NCBI RefSeq assembly: GCF_041807905.1 | Contig: NZ_JBGVSA010000007.1 | Location: forward strand, 1-64,000 | Length of the DNA stretch: 64,000 nucleotides | Source: JBGVSA01 sp041807905 | Lineage (GTDB): Bacteria > Pseudomonadota > Gammaproteobacteria > Burkholderiales > Rhodocyclaceae | Direction of reading: 5' to 3' | Shown here: piece by piece, positions 18,650-27,975 of the stretch | How positions within the stretch are numbered: the stretch's first letter is position 1 | Layout of the letters: the number at the start of each line of letters is the position of its first letter | Made by a program: the position numbers and the translations under genes | Notes under the pieces: model-generated | The model's input: only the letters and a program-made list of their open reading frames with translations | Told to the model about the DNA's origin: nothing | Databases searched by the model: none

Positions 18650-19984
18650 ATGGCCACGCTTGCACATTCGGAACTGAACTCGTCCATCCTCGAACGGGAC
18701 GCGCGCCTCACGACCGCCGATCACAGCAAGGTCGCACCCGGAGAAATCGCCGTCGGCGTCGTCATCGGCAGAGCGTCGGAGTATTTCGACTTTTTCGTCT
18801 ACGGGATCGCCTCCTGCCTGGTTTTCCCGACCCTGTTCTTCCCCTTTGCTTCACCACTCGAAGGCACGCTGCTGGCCTTCGCGATCTTTTCACTGGCGTT
18901 CATCGCCCGCCCCATCGGTACTGTCGTTTCGATGAGCATCCAGCGGCGCTGGGGGCGCGGCACCAAGCTGACCATCGCACTATTCCTGCTCGGTACATCG
19001 ACGGTCGGCATCGCCTTCCTGCCCGGGTACGAGACGGCCGGCGCCATTTCGATCGCGCTGCTGACGCTGTTCCGCATCAGCCAGGGGCTGGCGCTCGGCG
19101 GTTCATGGGACGGGCTGCCGTCGCTGCTGGCGCTCAACGCCCCGCCCGAGCGGCGCGGATGGTACGCGATGCTGGGCCAGTTGGGCGCGCCCGTCGGCTT
19201 CATCATCGCCACGGCGCTGTTCGCCTTCCTGCATTCGGCCGTGCCATTCGAGGATTTCCTGGCCTGGGGTTGGCGCTACGCCTTCTTCGTGGCCTTTGCG
19301 ATCAATGTGGTGGCGCTCTTTGCGCGCCTTCGGCTGGTCGTCACCCACGAATATGAACGGCTGCTTGAGGAACAGGAACTGGACCCCGTTCCGGTCAAGG
19401 AACTGGCCCGCGCAGAAGGCACCAACCTATGGATCGGCGCTTTCGCCCCGCTGGCCAGCTACGCCCTGTTCCACATCGTCACGGTCTTCCCGCTGTCGTG
19501 GATCCAGATCTTCGCCAAGCAACCGATCACCGGCTTCTTGCTCGTGCAGATCGTCGGCGGCTTCCTCGCCGCCGGGGCAATCGTCATGTCGGGCAAGATC
19601 GCCGACCACTTCGGCCGGCGCAATACGCTGGGCGCGCTGGCGATCCTGATCGCCATCTTCAGCGGCTTCGCCCCCACCCTGCTGGATAGCGGCAAGGTGG
19701 GGCAGGACGTGTTCATCCTCGTCGGCTTCATCCTGCTGGGGCTCTCGTACGGGCAATCGTCGGGCGCGGTGGCGTCGAACTTCTCGCCCCGCTACCGCTA
19801 CACCGGCTCGGCGCTCACGGCCGATCTGGCCTGGCTGATCGGCGCGGCTTTCGCTCCGCTGGTGGCGCTGGGCCTGTCGGCCCACTTCGGTCTGGCCTAC
19901 GTCGGCCTGTACCTGTTGTCCGGCGCCTTCTGCACGCTGGCCGCGCTCATCATCAACCGCACGCTGCTCACGCGCGACGACTGA
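18650..19984 (+). CDS. MFS transporter, metabolite:H+ symporter (MHS) type
   Basis: A 444-aa carrier with 12 predicted helices. The MHS hallmark ASEYFDFFVYGIAS in TM1 and RRWGRGTKLTI/GLALGGSW resemble the citrate/alpha-ketoglutarate/shikimate group. The second half has the matching motif ADHFGRRNTLG. It probably takes up a carboxylate by proton symport. It is divergent from cyoA, which suggests it may share redox control, but the substrate is unknown. Confidence 0.88.
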   Translation: MATLAHSELNSSILERDARLTTADHSKVAPGEIAVGVVIGRASEYFDFFVYGIASCLVFPTLFFPFASPLEGTLLAFAIFSLAFIARPIGTVVSMSIQRRWGRGTKLTIALFLLGTSTVGIAFLPGYETAGAISIALLTLFRISQGLALGGSWDGLPSLLALNAPPERRGWYAMLGQLGAPVGFIIATALFAFLHSAVPFEDFLAWGWRYAFFVAFAINVVALFARLRLVVTHEYERLLEEQELDPVPVKELARAEGTNLWIGAFAPLASYALFHIVTVFPLSWIQIFAKQPITGFLLVQIVGGFLAAGAIVMSGKIADHFGRRNTLGALAILIAIFSGFAPTLLDSGKVGQDVFILVGFILLGLSYGQSSGAVASNFSPRYRYTGSALTADLAWLIGAAFAPLVALGLSAHFGLAYVGLYLLSGAFCTLAALIINRTLLTRDD

Positions 19985-19998
19985 AATCCGCCGCCCAC

Positions 19999-20030
19999 GG
20001 GGTGAGTCGACTCACCCCGCATCCTTTTGT
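19999..20030 (+). terminator. Rho-independent terminator after the MHS transporter
   Basis: GGGGTGAG-TCGA-CTCACCCC (19999-20018) is a perfect palindrome followed shortly by a T-rich ATCCTTTTGT, 15 bp after the transporter stop. It separates this gene from yccS. Confidence 0.75.
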
Positions 20031-20131
20031 CGGATTGTTCCCATTGGCATCAGCCAAATTGATGGCACCACAAGCCGCCCGCTCTGCGGCTACGGGATAA
20101 TGCGCGTTTCCCATTCCGGCTAACGTCGTCC

Positions 20132-22351
20132 ATGAACAATCCGCTCTCGGCCCTGCGTCGCATCTGGACGCATGACAAGACCGTAGATGCCATCAAGATC
20201 ACCGCCGCACTGGTCGGTGTGGTGGCGGCAAGTGTCTGGCTGGGCGATGAGCACTGGATGATCAGCCTGATCCTCGGCGTGATCGCTTCGGCCCTGGCCG
20301 AGACCGAAGACCGCGTCATCGGCCGGGTCCAGGCCTTGGCCATGACGTTGGTCTGCTTCGCGGTCGTCACCTTCTCGGTACAGGCGCTGTTCCCCTACCC
20401 GTGGGTGTTCGTCGTCGGGCTGACGGTGTCGACCTTCGGATTCGTCATGCTGGGCGCGGCGGGCGAACGTTATGGCACCATCGCCGTCGCCTCGCTGGTG
20501 CTGGCGGTCTATACCATGCTGAGTGTCGATCACCAGACCGCCATCGGCGCCACGCGCGACGCCGGTCCGTTGGCGACCATCCTGCCGTTCTGGCGGCAAT
20601 CGATCCTGTTGCTGGCGGGCGCAGCGTGGTACGGGCTGATCTCGATCCTCGCGGCGGCGTTGTTTTCCACCCGCGCAGCACGGCAGTCATTGTCGCGAGT
20701 ATTCAATGCACTGTCGCAATACCTGGCACTCAAGGCCGAACTGCTCGAACCCGTCGGAGGGCGCGACGAAAATGCCCAGCGGCTGGCACTGGCCGAACAG
20801 AACGCACGGCTGGTGCGCCAACTGAACCGCGCGCGCGAAGTGCTCATCCGCTGGGTGCAAGGCAACCGCCCCACCGCCAGCGGCGCACGGCACCTCAAGT
20901 GGTACTTCCTCGCGCAGGACGTACATGAGCGCGCCAGTTCTGCGCACTATCCGTACAAGACACTTTCCAGTGCTTTCGCCCGCAGCGACATTCTGTTCCG
21001 CGCCAGCCGCTTGATGCGCCTGCAGGCGCAGGCCTGCACGCGGCTCGCCGACAAAATCATGGCTGGCACGCGCTTCGACTACGGCCAGACGGGTGTGGTC
21101 GCACTCGACGAGCTCGCCGCCGCGCTTGCCCACATCCAGGCACATCCGGAACAGAGCAACGCGCCGCTGAGCGAAACCCTCGCCGACCTGTGCCGCAACA
21201 TCACCACCATCGAGCGCCTGCTGGCCAACGCCGGCAACCCCGATGCGCTGGAAGCCAATGCCGACACAAGCCTGCGCGACAGCAATCCGCGCACGCTGCG
21301 CGAAATGTGGCGGCGCATCCGGCTCGATCTGACTCCGGCGTCGGGGCGCTTCCGCCACGGCCTGCGGCTATCGCTCGCACTGGCCACCGGCTACGGACTG
21401 CTGCATCTGTTCGACCTGACCCAGGGATATTGGGTACTGCTGACCACCGTCTTCGTCTGCCAGCCCACCTACAGCGGAACGTGGCGGCGGCTAGGCGAGC
21501 GCGTCGGCGGCACGGTCGTCGGCCTCGTCGCGGCGGGCCTGTTCATCACACTCTTCCCCAACCCCACCGCGCAACTGGCGCTGGCCGTCGTGGCGGGCGT
21601 GGCTTTCTTCATCCTGCGCAGCGACCGCTACCCGGCAGCCACGGCCTGCATCACCATCCTCGTGCTGGTGTGCTTCAACCAGATCGGCAGCGGCTATGCG
21701 CTCATCTGGCCGCGGCTGGCCGACACCGTTCTCGGCGCGATCATCGCGGGCGCCGCCGTCGCCATCATCCTGCCCGACTGGCAGAGCCGCAGGCTGCATC
21801 TGGTGATGGCACGTGCCATCGAGACGTCCGGCATCTACCTGGGCGTCATCCTCGATCAGTACCGCAGCGCCAAGCACGACGACCTGCCCTATCGCATCGC
21901 GCGACGCGACGCCCACAATGCCGACGCGGATCTCTCCGGCGCACTCTCGGCCATGCTCGGCGAACCGGGGCGGCATCGGCTGTCGCCGGAGTTCGCCTTC
22001 CGCTTTCTCTGCGCCAGCCACACCTTGCTGGGGTACATCTCGGCACTCGGTGCGCATCGCGAGCGTGTTGAAACCTGGCACTACGCGCCGCTCATCGACA
22101 CGGCGGTGAGCGACGTGCAACGTCGGTTGGACGCGATCACCCGCAGCCTTACAAGGCGCGAGCGCATCGGAGATGCCGCTGCCATCGCGCCGGATCTCGG
22201 GGCACAACTGGAAAGCGTGCCGGCCGATGCGGTTCCGGCGGAACGTCGGGTCGTGCGGCAGTTGTCGCTCATCAGCCAACTGACGCCGGAGCTGGCGACG
22301 TTGGCCGACGCTTTTGCGGGTAATGAGGCAGAAGCGCAGAAGGCGCTTTGA
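20132..22351 (+). CDS. yccS: FUSC-family inner membrane protein, YccS type
   Basis: A 739-aa protein with the YccS architecture: an N-terminal membrane block (~20-170), a cytoplasmic helical region (~180-400), and a C-terminal FUSC membrane block (~410-540) with RHGLRLSLALATGYGLL and GYWVLLTTVFVCQPTYSGT. The latter matches the aromatic acid exporter (AaeB/FUSC) signature. A cytoplasmic tail follows. The role is probably efflux or envelope homeostasis; the substrate is unknown. It stands alone, with its own promoter region after a strong terminator. Confidence 0.88.
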   Translation: MNNPLSALRRIWTHDKTVDAIKITAALVGVVAASVWLGDEHWMISLILGVIASALAETEDRVIGRVQALAMTLVCFAVVTFSVQALFPYPWVFVVGLTVSTFGFVMLGAAGERYGTIAVASLVLAVYTMLSVDHQTAIGATRDAGPLATILPFWRQSILLLAGAAWYGLISILAAALFSTRAARQSLSRVFNALSQYLALKAELLEPVGGRDENAQRLALAEQNARLVRQLNRAREVLIRWVQGNRPTASGARHLKWYFLAQDVHERASSAHYPYKTLSSAFARSDILFRASRLMRLQAQACTRLADKIMAGTRFDYGQTGVVALDELAAALAHIQAHPEQSNAPLSETLADLCRNITTIERLLANAGNPDALEANADTSLRDSNPRTLREMWRRIRLDLTPASGRFRHGLRLSLALATGYGLLHLFDLTQGYWVLLTTVFVCQPTYSGTWRRLGERVGGTVVGLVAAGLFITLFPNPTAQLALAVVAGVAFFILRSDRYPAATACITILVLVCFNQIGSGYALIWPRLADTVLGAIIAGAAVAIILPDWQSRRLHLVMARAIETSGIYLGVILDQYRSAKHDDLPYRIARRDAHNADADLSGALSAMLGEPGRHRLSPEFAFRFLCASHTLLGYISALGAHRERVETWHYAPLIDTAVSDVQRRLDAITRSLTRRERIGDAAAIAPDLGAQLESVPADAVPAERRVVRQLSLISQLTPELATLADAFAGNEAEAQKAL

Positions 22352-22815
22352 CTCACGCCCCGGTCACCACACTGCCACAACCGGTGATTTCCGTACCACG
22401 CGCGTAACCCAGGTTCGGCAGGCATCCAACACATCTGAACCGCCGGCACTATCCAACGTGCCAAAGCCCCCATCGCCGGACCTCATCGTCGCCTACCCGC
22501 CCCGCCCGACATCGTCAAACAGCCATTGCCGACGCTCTGGCCGTCCTTGCTGATCGCGTCCAGAGCCGTCCGTTTGCCGAGTCCCATGCGGGACTTTGCT
22601 GCCCGAATGCGCTTTCCGCATCAATGCATGGACTCACGGCAGATGGCCCCAATTCTGTCCTCGACCCAGCAACCGATCTACTGGTATTGCAGTAGATCGG
22701 TTGCTGGATTACGATCTGGCGCCAATAGGGGAGGAGACGAATTCGCGCACTCGCCCGCGCATGACGATTTCGCTGCAGCCGTTTTTTTACCGGAAGAAAA
22801 AAAAGGGGGAGCATG
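22352..22815. other. Intergenic 460 bp, no gene; upstream region of the HyuA cassette
   Basis: No convincing coding frame lies here. It holds the large inverted repeat at 22666-22707 and, just before the permease, an A-rich tract and GGGGGAG ribosome site. Base composition changes around 22.66 kb, a possible left edge of an inserted block. Confidence 0.5.
22666..22707. repeat. 18-bp perfect inverted repeat with 6-nt loop
   Basis: Arms 22666-22683 and 22690-22707 are exact reverse complements (left arm CCAGCAACCGATCTACTG) around GTATTG. There is no T-run after it, so it is not a typical terminator. It lies about 108 bp before the permease start. It could be a regulator operator, an RNA hairpin in the leader, or the scar of a mobile element. 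Confidence 0.7.
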
Positions 22816-24114
22816 ATGGAAGCGTTTGTAGGGGTCTTATTGGTCATCACGTTCATCGCGATGATCGCTTACTGCATGAAGGGCGGGAATTTGCTCGTCG
22901 GCTTCATCGTCACGGCGATCATCTGGTGCGTCATCGGCATGGTGCCGATGGAAAAAGTCGTCAACGACGTCTTCCAGACTTCGGTCGATACCTACGGCAA
23001 GACGATCGCGATCATCGTCTTTGGCGCCTGGTTCGGCCGCGTCTTGGTCGACACCGGCATCGCCGGCTACATCATCAAGAAAACGGTCGAACTGGCCGGT
23101 GACAAGCCGCTGGTCACGATGCTGCTCCTGAGCGTCGTCTGCGCGCTGATCTTCACGAGCGCCTTCGGGGTCGGCTCAGTGATGGCGATCGGCATGATCG
23201 TCCTGCCGATCCTGTTCTCGCTCGGCATCGACAAGAAGACCGCGCTCGGGGCCTACCTCTTCGCCGTCGCTGCGGGGATGTACCTCAACATCGCCTACGT
23301 GAATCAGTTCTTCGTCGTCTTCAAGAACGTCAAGTACGACGACGCCTACATCCAGTTCGCCGTCGTCGCGACCGGTGTGCACATGGCTGCGATGGTCGCT
23401 TTCATTCTCTTCTACTATTTCCGCGACCACCGCGGCGGCCGTGCCCGTGCCTGGACACCGGCGAGCGCAGCGACGATCAGCGAGATCAAGCCGCTGTCCT
23501 GGCACTGCGTCTTCGTTCCTTTCCTGCCGATCGTCATGGTCTCGTTCTTCAAGTGGCAGCCGGTGCCGTCGTTCCTGCTCGGCATCGTTGCTGGCTTGTG
23601 GACGACGCACAACCTCAGTTCGTACTCGCTCGGTGTCGAGAAGCTGCAGAAGACGCTCTATGACGGCGTCGCCGACAGCGGCCTGCTGATCGGCATGCTG
23701 TACAGCGTGAACATCTTCCAGGCTGCGGCGAAACAGGTCGCGCCCTATCTGCAGAGCCTCTTGGGCGGTGTCATCCCGACCTCGCCGACGGCAATCCTGA
23801 TCGGCTTTTGCATCCTCGCGCCGCTCGCGCTGTTCCGCGGCCCGCTGATGATCTGGGGTTCGGGGATCGCGCTCGTCACGATCCTGCAGGCGATGGGAAC
23901 CTTCAACGAAATGTTCCTCTTCGCGCTGTTCCTGGTTCCGCCGGTCGCGATGGTCGCGAGCGCCTGCCCGACGCAGTCGTGGACAATGTGGGGCCTGTCC
24001 TACGCCAAGCTCGAACCCAAGCTCTACATCAAGACCAATCTGCCTTTCGCGTGGGCAGCGTTCATCGTCACCGAGATCATCGCCTGCGCGATGCTCGGCA
24101 AGATCGCTCTCTGA
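22816..24114 (+). CDS. GntP/ion-transporter-superfamily-like permease
   Basis: A 432-aa integral membrane protein with about 11-12 hydrophobic helices, spread as in GntP/CitMHS/DctM-type carriers. Examples are TIAIIVFGAWFGRVLVDTGI, FGVGSVMAIGMIVLPILFSLG and PTAILIGFCILAPLALFRGP. I do not recognise a named subfamily; a carboxylate substrate is plausible. Starts at 22813 and 22816 are both ATG. 22816 is preferred because GGGGGAG is too close to 22813. It is first in a cassette with the HyuA-like, HEXXH and GntR genes, so it probably imports the compound that they process. Confidence 0.8.
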   Translation: MEAFVGVLLVITFIAMIAYCMKGGNLLVGFIVTAIIWCVIGMVPMEKVVNDVFQTSVDTYGKTIAIIVFGAWFGRVLVDTGIAGYIIKKTVELAGDKPLVTMLLLSVVCALIFTSAFGVGSVMAIGMIVLPILFSLGIDKKTALGAYLFAVAAGMYLNIAYVNQFFVVFKNVKYDDAYIQFAVVATGVHMAAMVAFILFYYFRDHRGGRARAWTPASAATISEIKPLSWHCVFVPFLPIVMVSFFKWQPVPSFLLGIVAGLWTTHNLSSYSLGVEKLQKTLYDGVADSGLLIGMLYSVNIFQAAAKQVAPYLQSLLGGVIPTSPTAILIGFCILAPLALFRGPLMIWGSGIALVTILQAMGTFNEMFLFALFLVPPVAMVASACPTQSWTMWGLSYAKLEPKLYIKTNLPFAWAAFIVTEIIACAMLGKIAL

Positions 24115-24136
24115 CGAGGGCTCGAGACATCCGCCG

Positions 24137-24195
24137 CCCCGGCGAAAGCCGGGGCCCAGATCGTGATGACTCTGGATTCCGGCCTTCGCCGGAAT
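24137..24195. repeat. REP-like pair of hairpins
   Basis: Two perfect stems lie side by side: CCCCGGC-GAAA-GCCGGGG (24137-24154) and ATTCCGGC-CTTC-GCCGGAAT (24176-24195). This type of short palindromic pair is dispersed in many betaproteobacterial and alphaproteobacterial genomes. It lies between the permease and the HyuA-like gene, where it may stabilise mRNA or lower downstream expression. I saw no second copy in this window. Confidence 0.6.
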
Positions 24196-24232
24196 GGCGG
24201 AACTCTGATTCTCACCATTTGGAGTCTGCACT

Positions 24233-26359
24233 ATGTCCGGCAGGGCTGTTCGTATCGGTATCGACGTGGGCGGAACCCACACCAAGGCCGTCGCGATCGA
24301 CAATGAAACCAACGAGATCGTCGGCAAAGGTTCGGTCATGACCACGCACCACCACGAGAGCGGCGTCGCCGCCGGGGTCGTGGCGGCGTTTCACAAGTGT
24401 CTCGACGAGCACGGCATCAAACCCGAAGAAGTGATCTTCATCGCACACAGCACGACGCAGGCGACCAACGCACTGCTCGAAGGCGACGTCGCGCGCGTCG
24501 GCGTCGTCGGCATCAGCAGCGGCTTTTTCGAAGGCTTCTTCGCCAAGCGCCAGACCCGGATTCCGCCGATCGATCTGGGCACCGGCAAGTTCATCGATAC
24601 CGACCACGTTCACGTAGACGCCAAGGACCTGACCCCGGAAAAACTGCAGGCGATCGTGGGCAATCTCGTGGCCAGAGGCAGCGGTGTCATCGTCGCAAGC
24701 AAGGCCTTCGGCGTCGACAACATGCGCGAAGAGCGTCTGGTCGCTGAAGAATGCGGGCGGCAGGATGTCCCCTGTACGCTCGCCTCCGACATCACCAAGC
24801 TCTACGGCCTGACGACACGCACGCGCACCGCCGCGCTCAATGCGTCCATCCTGCCCAAGATGCTCGACACCGCGAACTCGACCGAAAGGAGCGTGCGCAG
24901 CGCCGGCATCGACGTGCCGCTGATGATCATGCGCGGCGACGGCGGCGTCATGGAAATCAATGAAATGAAGAAGCGGCCCATCCTGACGATGCTCTCGGGG
25001 CCGGCTGCAAGCGTCATCGGCGCGTTGATGTATCTGCGCGCTTCGAACGGAATCTACTTCGAGGTCGGCGGCACCTCGACCAACATCGGCGTCATCAAGA
25101 ACGGCCGCCCCGCCGTCGACTACTCGATCATCGGCGGCCACCGCACCTACGTGAACAGCCTGGACGTGCGCGTCCTCGGCGTCGCCGGCGGCAGTATGGT
25201 GCGCGCCAAGAAAGGCGAAGTCATCGACGTCGGCCCGCGCTCTGCCCACATCGCCGGCATGGGCTATGCGTGCTTCACCGACCCGGCGCTCCTGGACGGC
25301 GCGACGCTCTACCACGTGCAGCCGCGCAAGAACGACCCGGCCGACTACGTCGCGCTGCGCCTTACGAACGGCGAGAGCGTGACGATCACCAACACCTGCG
25401 CCGCCAACGTCCTCGGCATCCTCGCCGAGAACGACTTCGCGCGCGGCAACGTCGAGTCCGCGCGCAAGGCGATTGCGCTGCTCGCGGCCGAAGTCGGCCT
25501 GTCGATCGAAGAAACCGCAACCGCAATCCTCACCAAGAGCAGCGAGAAAATCATCCCGGTGATCGAGGACCTGATCGCCAAGTACAAGATCGAGCGCGAG
25601 CAGATCGTCCTCGTCGGAGCCGGCGGCGGAGCGGGAACACTGTTGACCTTCACCGCCAACACGATGGGCTTCAAGTACCAGATTCCCGAGAATGCCGAAG
25701 TCATTTCGTCGATCGGCGTCGCGCTCGCGCTCGTTCGCGAAATGGTCGAACGCACGATCCCGAACCCGACCGCCGCCGACATTGCCGCCCTGAAGAAGGA
25801 AGCCAAGGAACTCGCCATCAACAGCGGCGCGGTCGAGGACTCGATCGAGATCTACGTCGAGATCGACGATCAGGCGCAACGCGTCACCGCCATCGCGATG
25901 GGGTCGACCGAAGTCAAGACGACCGACCTGATGAAGAACTGCAACCGCGACGAGGCCGTCGAGATCGCCGCCGCGTCGATCGGGCTCGACAAAGAACAGA
26001 CCAGGCTCGCCGCCGAGAACGGCCAGGTCTATGTCGTTTCCGCCAACCGCAACGGCAAGCAGCCGATCCGCGTCATCGACAGGAAAGGCTTCGTCAAGGT
26101 GCAGCGCGCTAACGGCCTTGTCGAAACAACGACGATGGAGGGTGTCGCCGACGTCCTCGAAAAGCTCTGGAACGGAACGAGCAACTTCTCGAGCGAGATC
26201 CGTATCAATCCCGACGTCTACGTCGTCGCCGGTTCGCGCGTCATGGACTACTCGGGGATTCCGGAGCTCAAGCAGGTCTCGGGGCTGATTGAGGCCGAAC
26301 TCGGCGACTGGGGGCGCAACGATCCCCTCATTCTCGTGCTCGCGCGCAACGAGTTGTAG
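24233..26359 (+). CDS. Hydantoinase/oxoprolinase family protein (HyuA-like, stand-alone)
   Basis: A 708-aa ASKHA-fold protein. The N-terminal HydA_N phosphate motif is GIDVGGTHTKAVAID (~8-22). Then come HSTTQATNALLEG, a second phosphate motif YFEVGGTSTNIGVI (~277-290) and an adenosine motif VLVGAGGGAGTL (~460). In known systems HyuA pairs with HyuB to hydrolyse or carboxylate cyclic amides or ketones with ATP; no HyuB gene lies nearby. It may work alone, as an activase, or with an unrelated partner such as the HEXXH protein 10 bp downstream. ATG 24233 follows a GGAG at about -11. Confidence 0.85.
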   Translation: MSGRAVRIGIDVGGTHTKAVAIDNETNEIVGKGSVMTTHHHESGVAAGVVAAFHKCLDEHGIKPEEVIFIAHSTTQATNALLEGDVARVGVVGISSGFFEGFFAKRQTRIPPIDLGTGKFIDTDHVHVDAKDLTPEKLQAIVGNLVARGSGVIVASKAFGVDNMREERLVAEECGRQDVPCTLASDITKLYGLTTRTRTAALNASILPKMLDTANSTERSVRSAGIDVPLMIMRGDGGVMEINEMKKRPILTMLSGPAASVIGALMYLRASNGIYFEVGGTSTNIGVIKNGRPAVDYSIIGGHRTYVNSLDVRVLGVAGGSMVRAKKGEVIDVGPRSAHIAGMGYACFTDPALLDGATLYHVQPRKNDPADYVALRLTNGESVTITNTCAANVLGILAENDFARGNVESARKAIALLAAEVGLSIEETATAILTKSSEKIIPVIEDLIAKYKIEREQIVLVGAGGGAGTLLTFTANTMGFKYQIPENAEVISSIGVALALVREMVERTIPNPTAADIAALKKEAKELAINSGAVEDSIEIYVEIDDQAQRVTAIAMGSTEVKTTDLMKNCNRDEAVEIAAASIGLDKEQTRLAAENGQVYVVSANRNGKQPIRVIDRKGFVKVQRANGLVETTTMEGVADVLEKLWNGTSNFSSEIRINPDVYVVAGSRVMDYSGIPELKQVSGLIEAELGDWGRNDPLILVLARNEL

Positions 26360-26369
26360 GGCGCCGACG

Positions 26370-27023
26370 ATGCAAGCGAGTCGGGACGAAATCCAGGCGA
26401 ACGTAGCGCGCGCGCTCGCCTGCCCGGACGCGCTCTGGTATCGAGGACTGCTGAACAGCGACGTCGGCGCCGGCGCACTCTCCGAAGCCGAGGCGGCAGC
26501 CATTCTGCATGGCGCCGTCGGCGCCGCCGCCGCGCTCGCACAGCAGGCCCATGCGACTCACCCGGCACTGTCGGCGGACCAGCTCGCCCACGCGCAGGGG
26601 CTACAGATCGGCACGCTCGGCGATGACGCCGGCTTTGGGAGCATCCCGCTGCTTGGCCAGTATCAGCCGGGCGGGCGCCGGGTCTTGCTGAACCTTTCGA
26701 CGCTCGCCCGCGTCGAAAGCTTCATTGCAGAAAATGGCCTCGAAGCGCTGACGCCGGCCGCCGACCTCAGGCGTTGCGTGCTCTATCATGAGGTCTTTCA
26801 CGCGCTCGAAGATGACACGCCCGGCATCTATACGCGCAGCGCAATGCTCGAGCGCCGGCTGTTCGGATTCCTGCCAACACGGCGGACCGTGGCCAGCGCG
26901 AGCGAAATCGGTGCCGTGCATTTCTCGCGCCTGATGGCCGGAATAAGCTACTGCCCGCGGATTTTCGAGTACTACCTGCTCTTCGCGACGGGAAGCGCTG
27001 AACTCGATGCGCTGCCGCACTAA
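26370..27023 (+). CDS. Uncharacterised protein with HEXXH metallopeptidase-like motif
   Basis: A 217-aa soluble protein I do not recognise. Residues ~141-150 read VLYHEVFHALED, a HEXXH zinc site; a third ligand could be one of the acidic residues of the following helix. The N-terminal half is Ala-rich and helical. There is no signal peptide or TM. It starts 10 bp after the HyuA-like stop, so it is co-transcribed. It may be a zinc hydrolase acting on the same substrate, or a maturation factor. The start at 26370 begins MQASRDEIQ; an in-frame extension into hyuA is not supported. Confidence 0.7.
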   Translation: MQASRDEIQANVARALACPDALWYRGLLNSDVGAGALSEAEAAAILHGAVGAAAALAQQAHATHPALSADQLAHAQGLQIGTLGDDAGFGSIPLLGQYQPGGRRVLLNLSTLARVESFIAENGLEALTPAADLRRCVLYHEVFHALEDDTPGIYTRSAMLERRLFGFLPTRRTVASASEIGAVHFSRLMAGISYCPRIFEYYLLFATGSAELDALPH

Positions 27024-27075
27024 AAAACCGGGGAAAAAAATCTAAGATTCAAAGACTACCGTCGAAAATAACGAA

Positions 27076-27795
27076 ATGAATACTGCTACCCCTTCACTCG
27101 CAGCGTCGTTTGCCTTGCAGGAAGCCCCCTCGCTCGGCAACAAGATCCGCCAGTTTCTGCGCGCGGCGATCGTCCGCGCCGAACTCTTGCCCGGGCAACT
27201 GATTTCCGAAATCGAAATGAGCAAGCGCTTCGAGATCGGCCGGCAGCCAGTGCGCGAAGCCTTCATCTCACTCGCGCGCGAGCAGTTGGTCGACGTGCGC
27301 CCGAGCCGCGGCACCTACGTGCGCCTCATCTCGATGAACGAAGTCATCGACGCTTGGCATGTGCGGGAGCCGATCGAGGTTTCGATCGTCCGCCAGATCA
27401 CAAAGAAGCACGATGCGCAGACCATTGCGCAGTTACGTGCGCTCGTCGCGCAGCAGAAACTCATCGCGCCGGGTGACAACGAAGCCTTCCTCGCACTCGA
27501 CCAGGAGTTCCACCACACGCTCGCGCTGCTCGCCAACCGCGAATTCGCCTGGAAAGTCATCGACGGCGCCAAGGCACAGATGGATCGTGTCTGCTACCTC
27601 TCGTACACGATTTCCTCGCAGGTCGACGAGCTCGTCGATGACCACACGGCGATGATCGATGCGATCGAAGCGCGCGACGCCAAGACGGCCGTCCGCGTCA
27701 TGGAAAAGCACCTTGCCAAGATCCTCGACGCCGCCCGCCGCGTCGCCGAAAAATACCCCGACTACTTCGTCGACGAGTCGCCGCGCGAGTGGTAG
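27076..27795 (+). CDS. GntR-family (FCD/FadR-type) transcriptional regulator
   Basis: A 239-aa regulator. The winged HTH (~20-85) includes SLGNKIRQFLRAAIV, LISEIEMSKRFEIGRQPVRE and LVDVRPSRGTYV. The C-terminal FCD domain (~95-230) carries metal-ligand positions in DQEFHH, VDDHTAMIDAIEARD and MEKHLAKIL. It is downstream of and co-directional with the HyuA cassette and probably controls it. The perfect inverted repeat at 22666 is one candidate operator. Confidence 0.88.
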   Translation: MNTATPSLAASFALQEAPSLGNKIRQFLRAAIVRAELLPGQLISEIEMSKRFEIGRQPVREAFISLAREQLVDVRPSRGTYVRLISMNEVIDAWHVREPIEVSIVRQITKKHDAQTIAQLRALVAQQKLIAPGDNEAFLALDQEFHHTLALLANREFAWKVIDGAKAQMDRVCYLSYTISSQVDELVDDHTAMIDAIEARDAKTAVRVMEKHLAKILDAARRVAEKYPDYFVDESPREW

Positions 27796-27975
27796 TGCGA
27801 CCCGTTTCCTGGCCATACCCTGTACTTCCTTCTCGACACCATCTGCCAACGCTTGGCGGCCGCTTGCCGATTGCTCGATCAAACAGGCGGCAACTGAGAT
27901 AAACGCAGCAGGGGCTTGGCTTTTCGCTTGAATGAACACGCTGCGTCGCCGAGCGGCACGGGTCGGAAAGATCGG

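Noticed and set aside
22666..22707. Rho-independent terminator of yccS
   Set aside because: It lies 315 bp after the yccS stop and has no T-run on either strand.
24212..26503. A 763-residue open frame on the minus strand opposite the HyuA-like gene
   Set aside because: It mirrors a gene with clear ASKHA motifs; its own sequence is Asp/Val/Arg-rich without domains, as expected of an antisense frame in GC-rich DNA.
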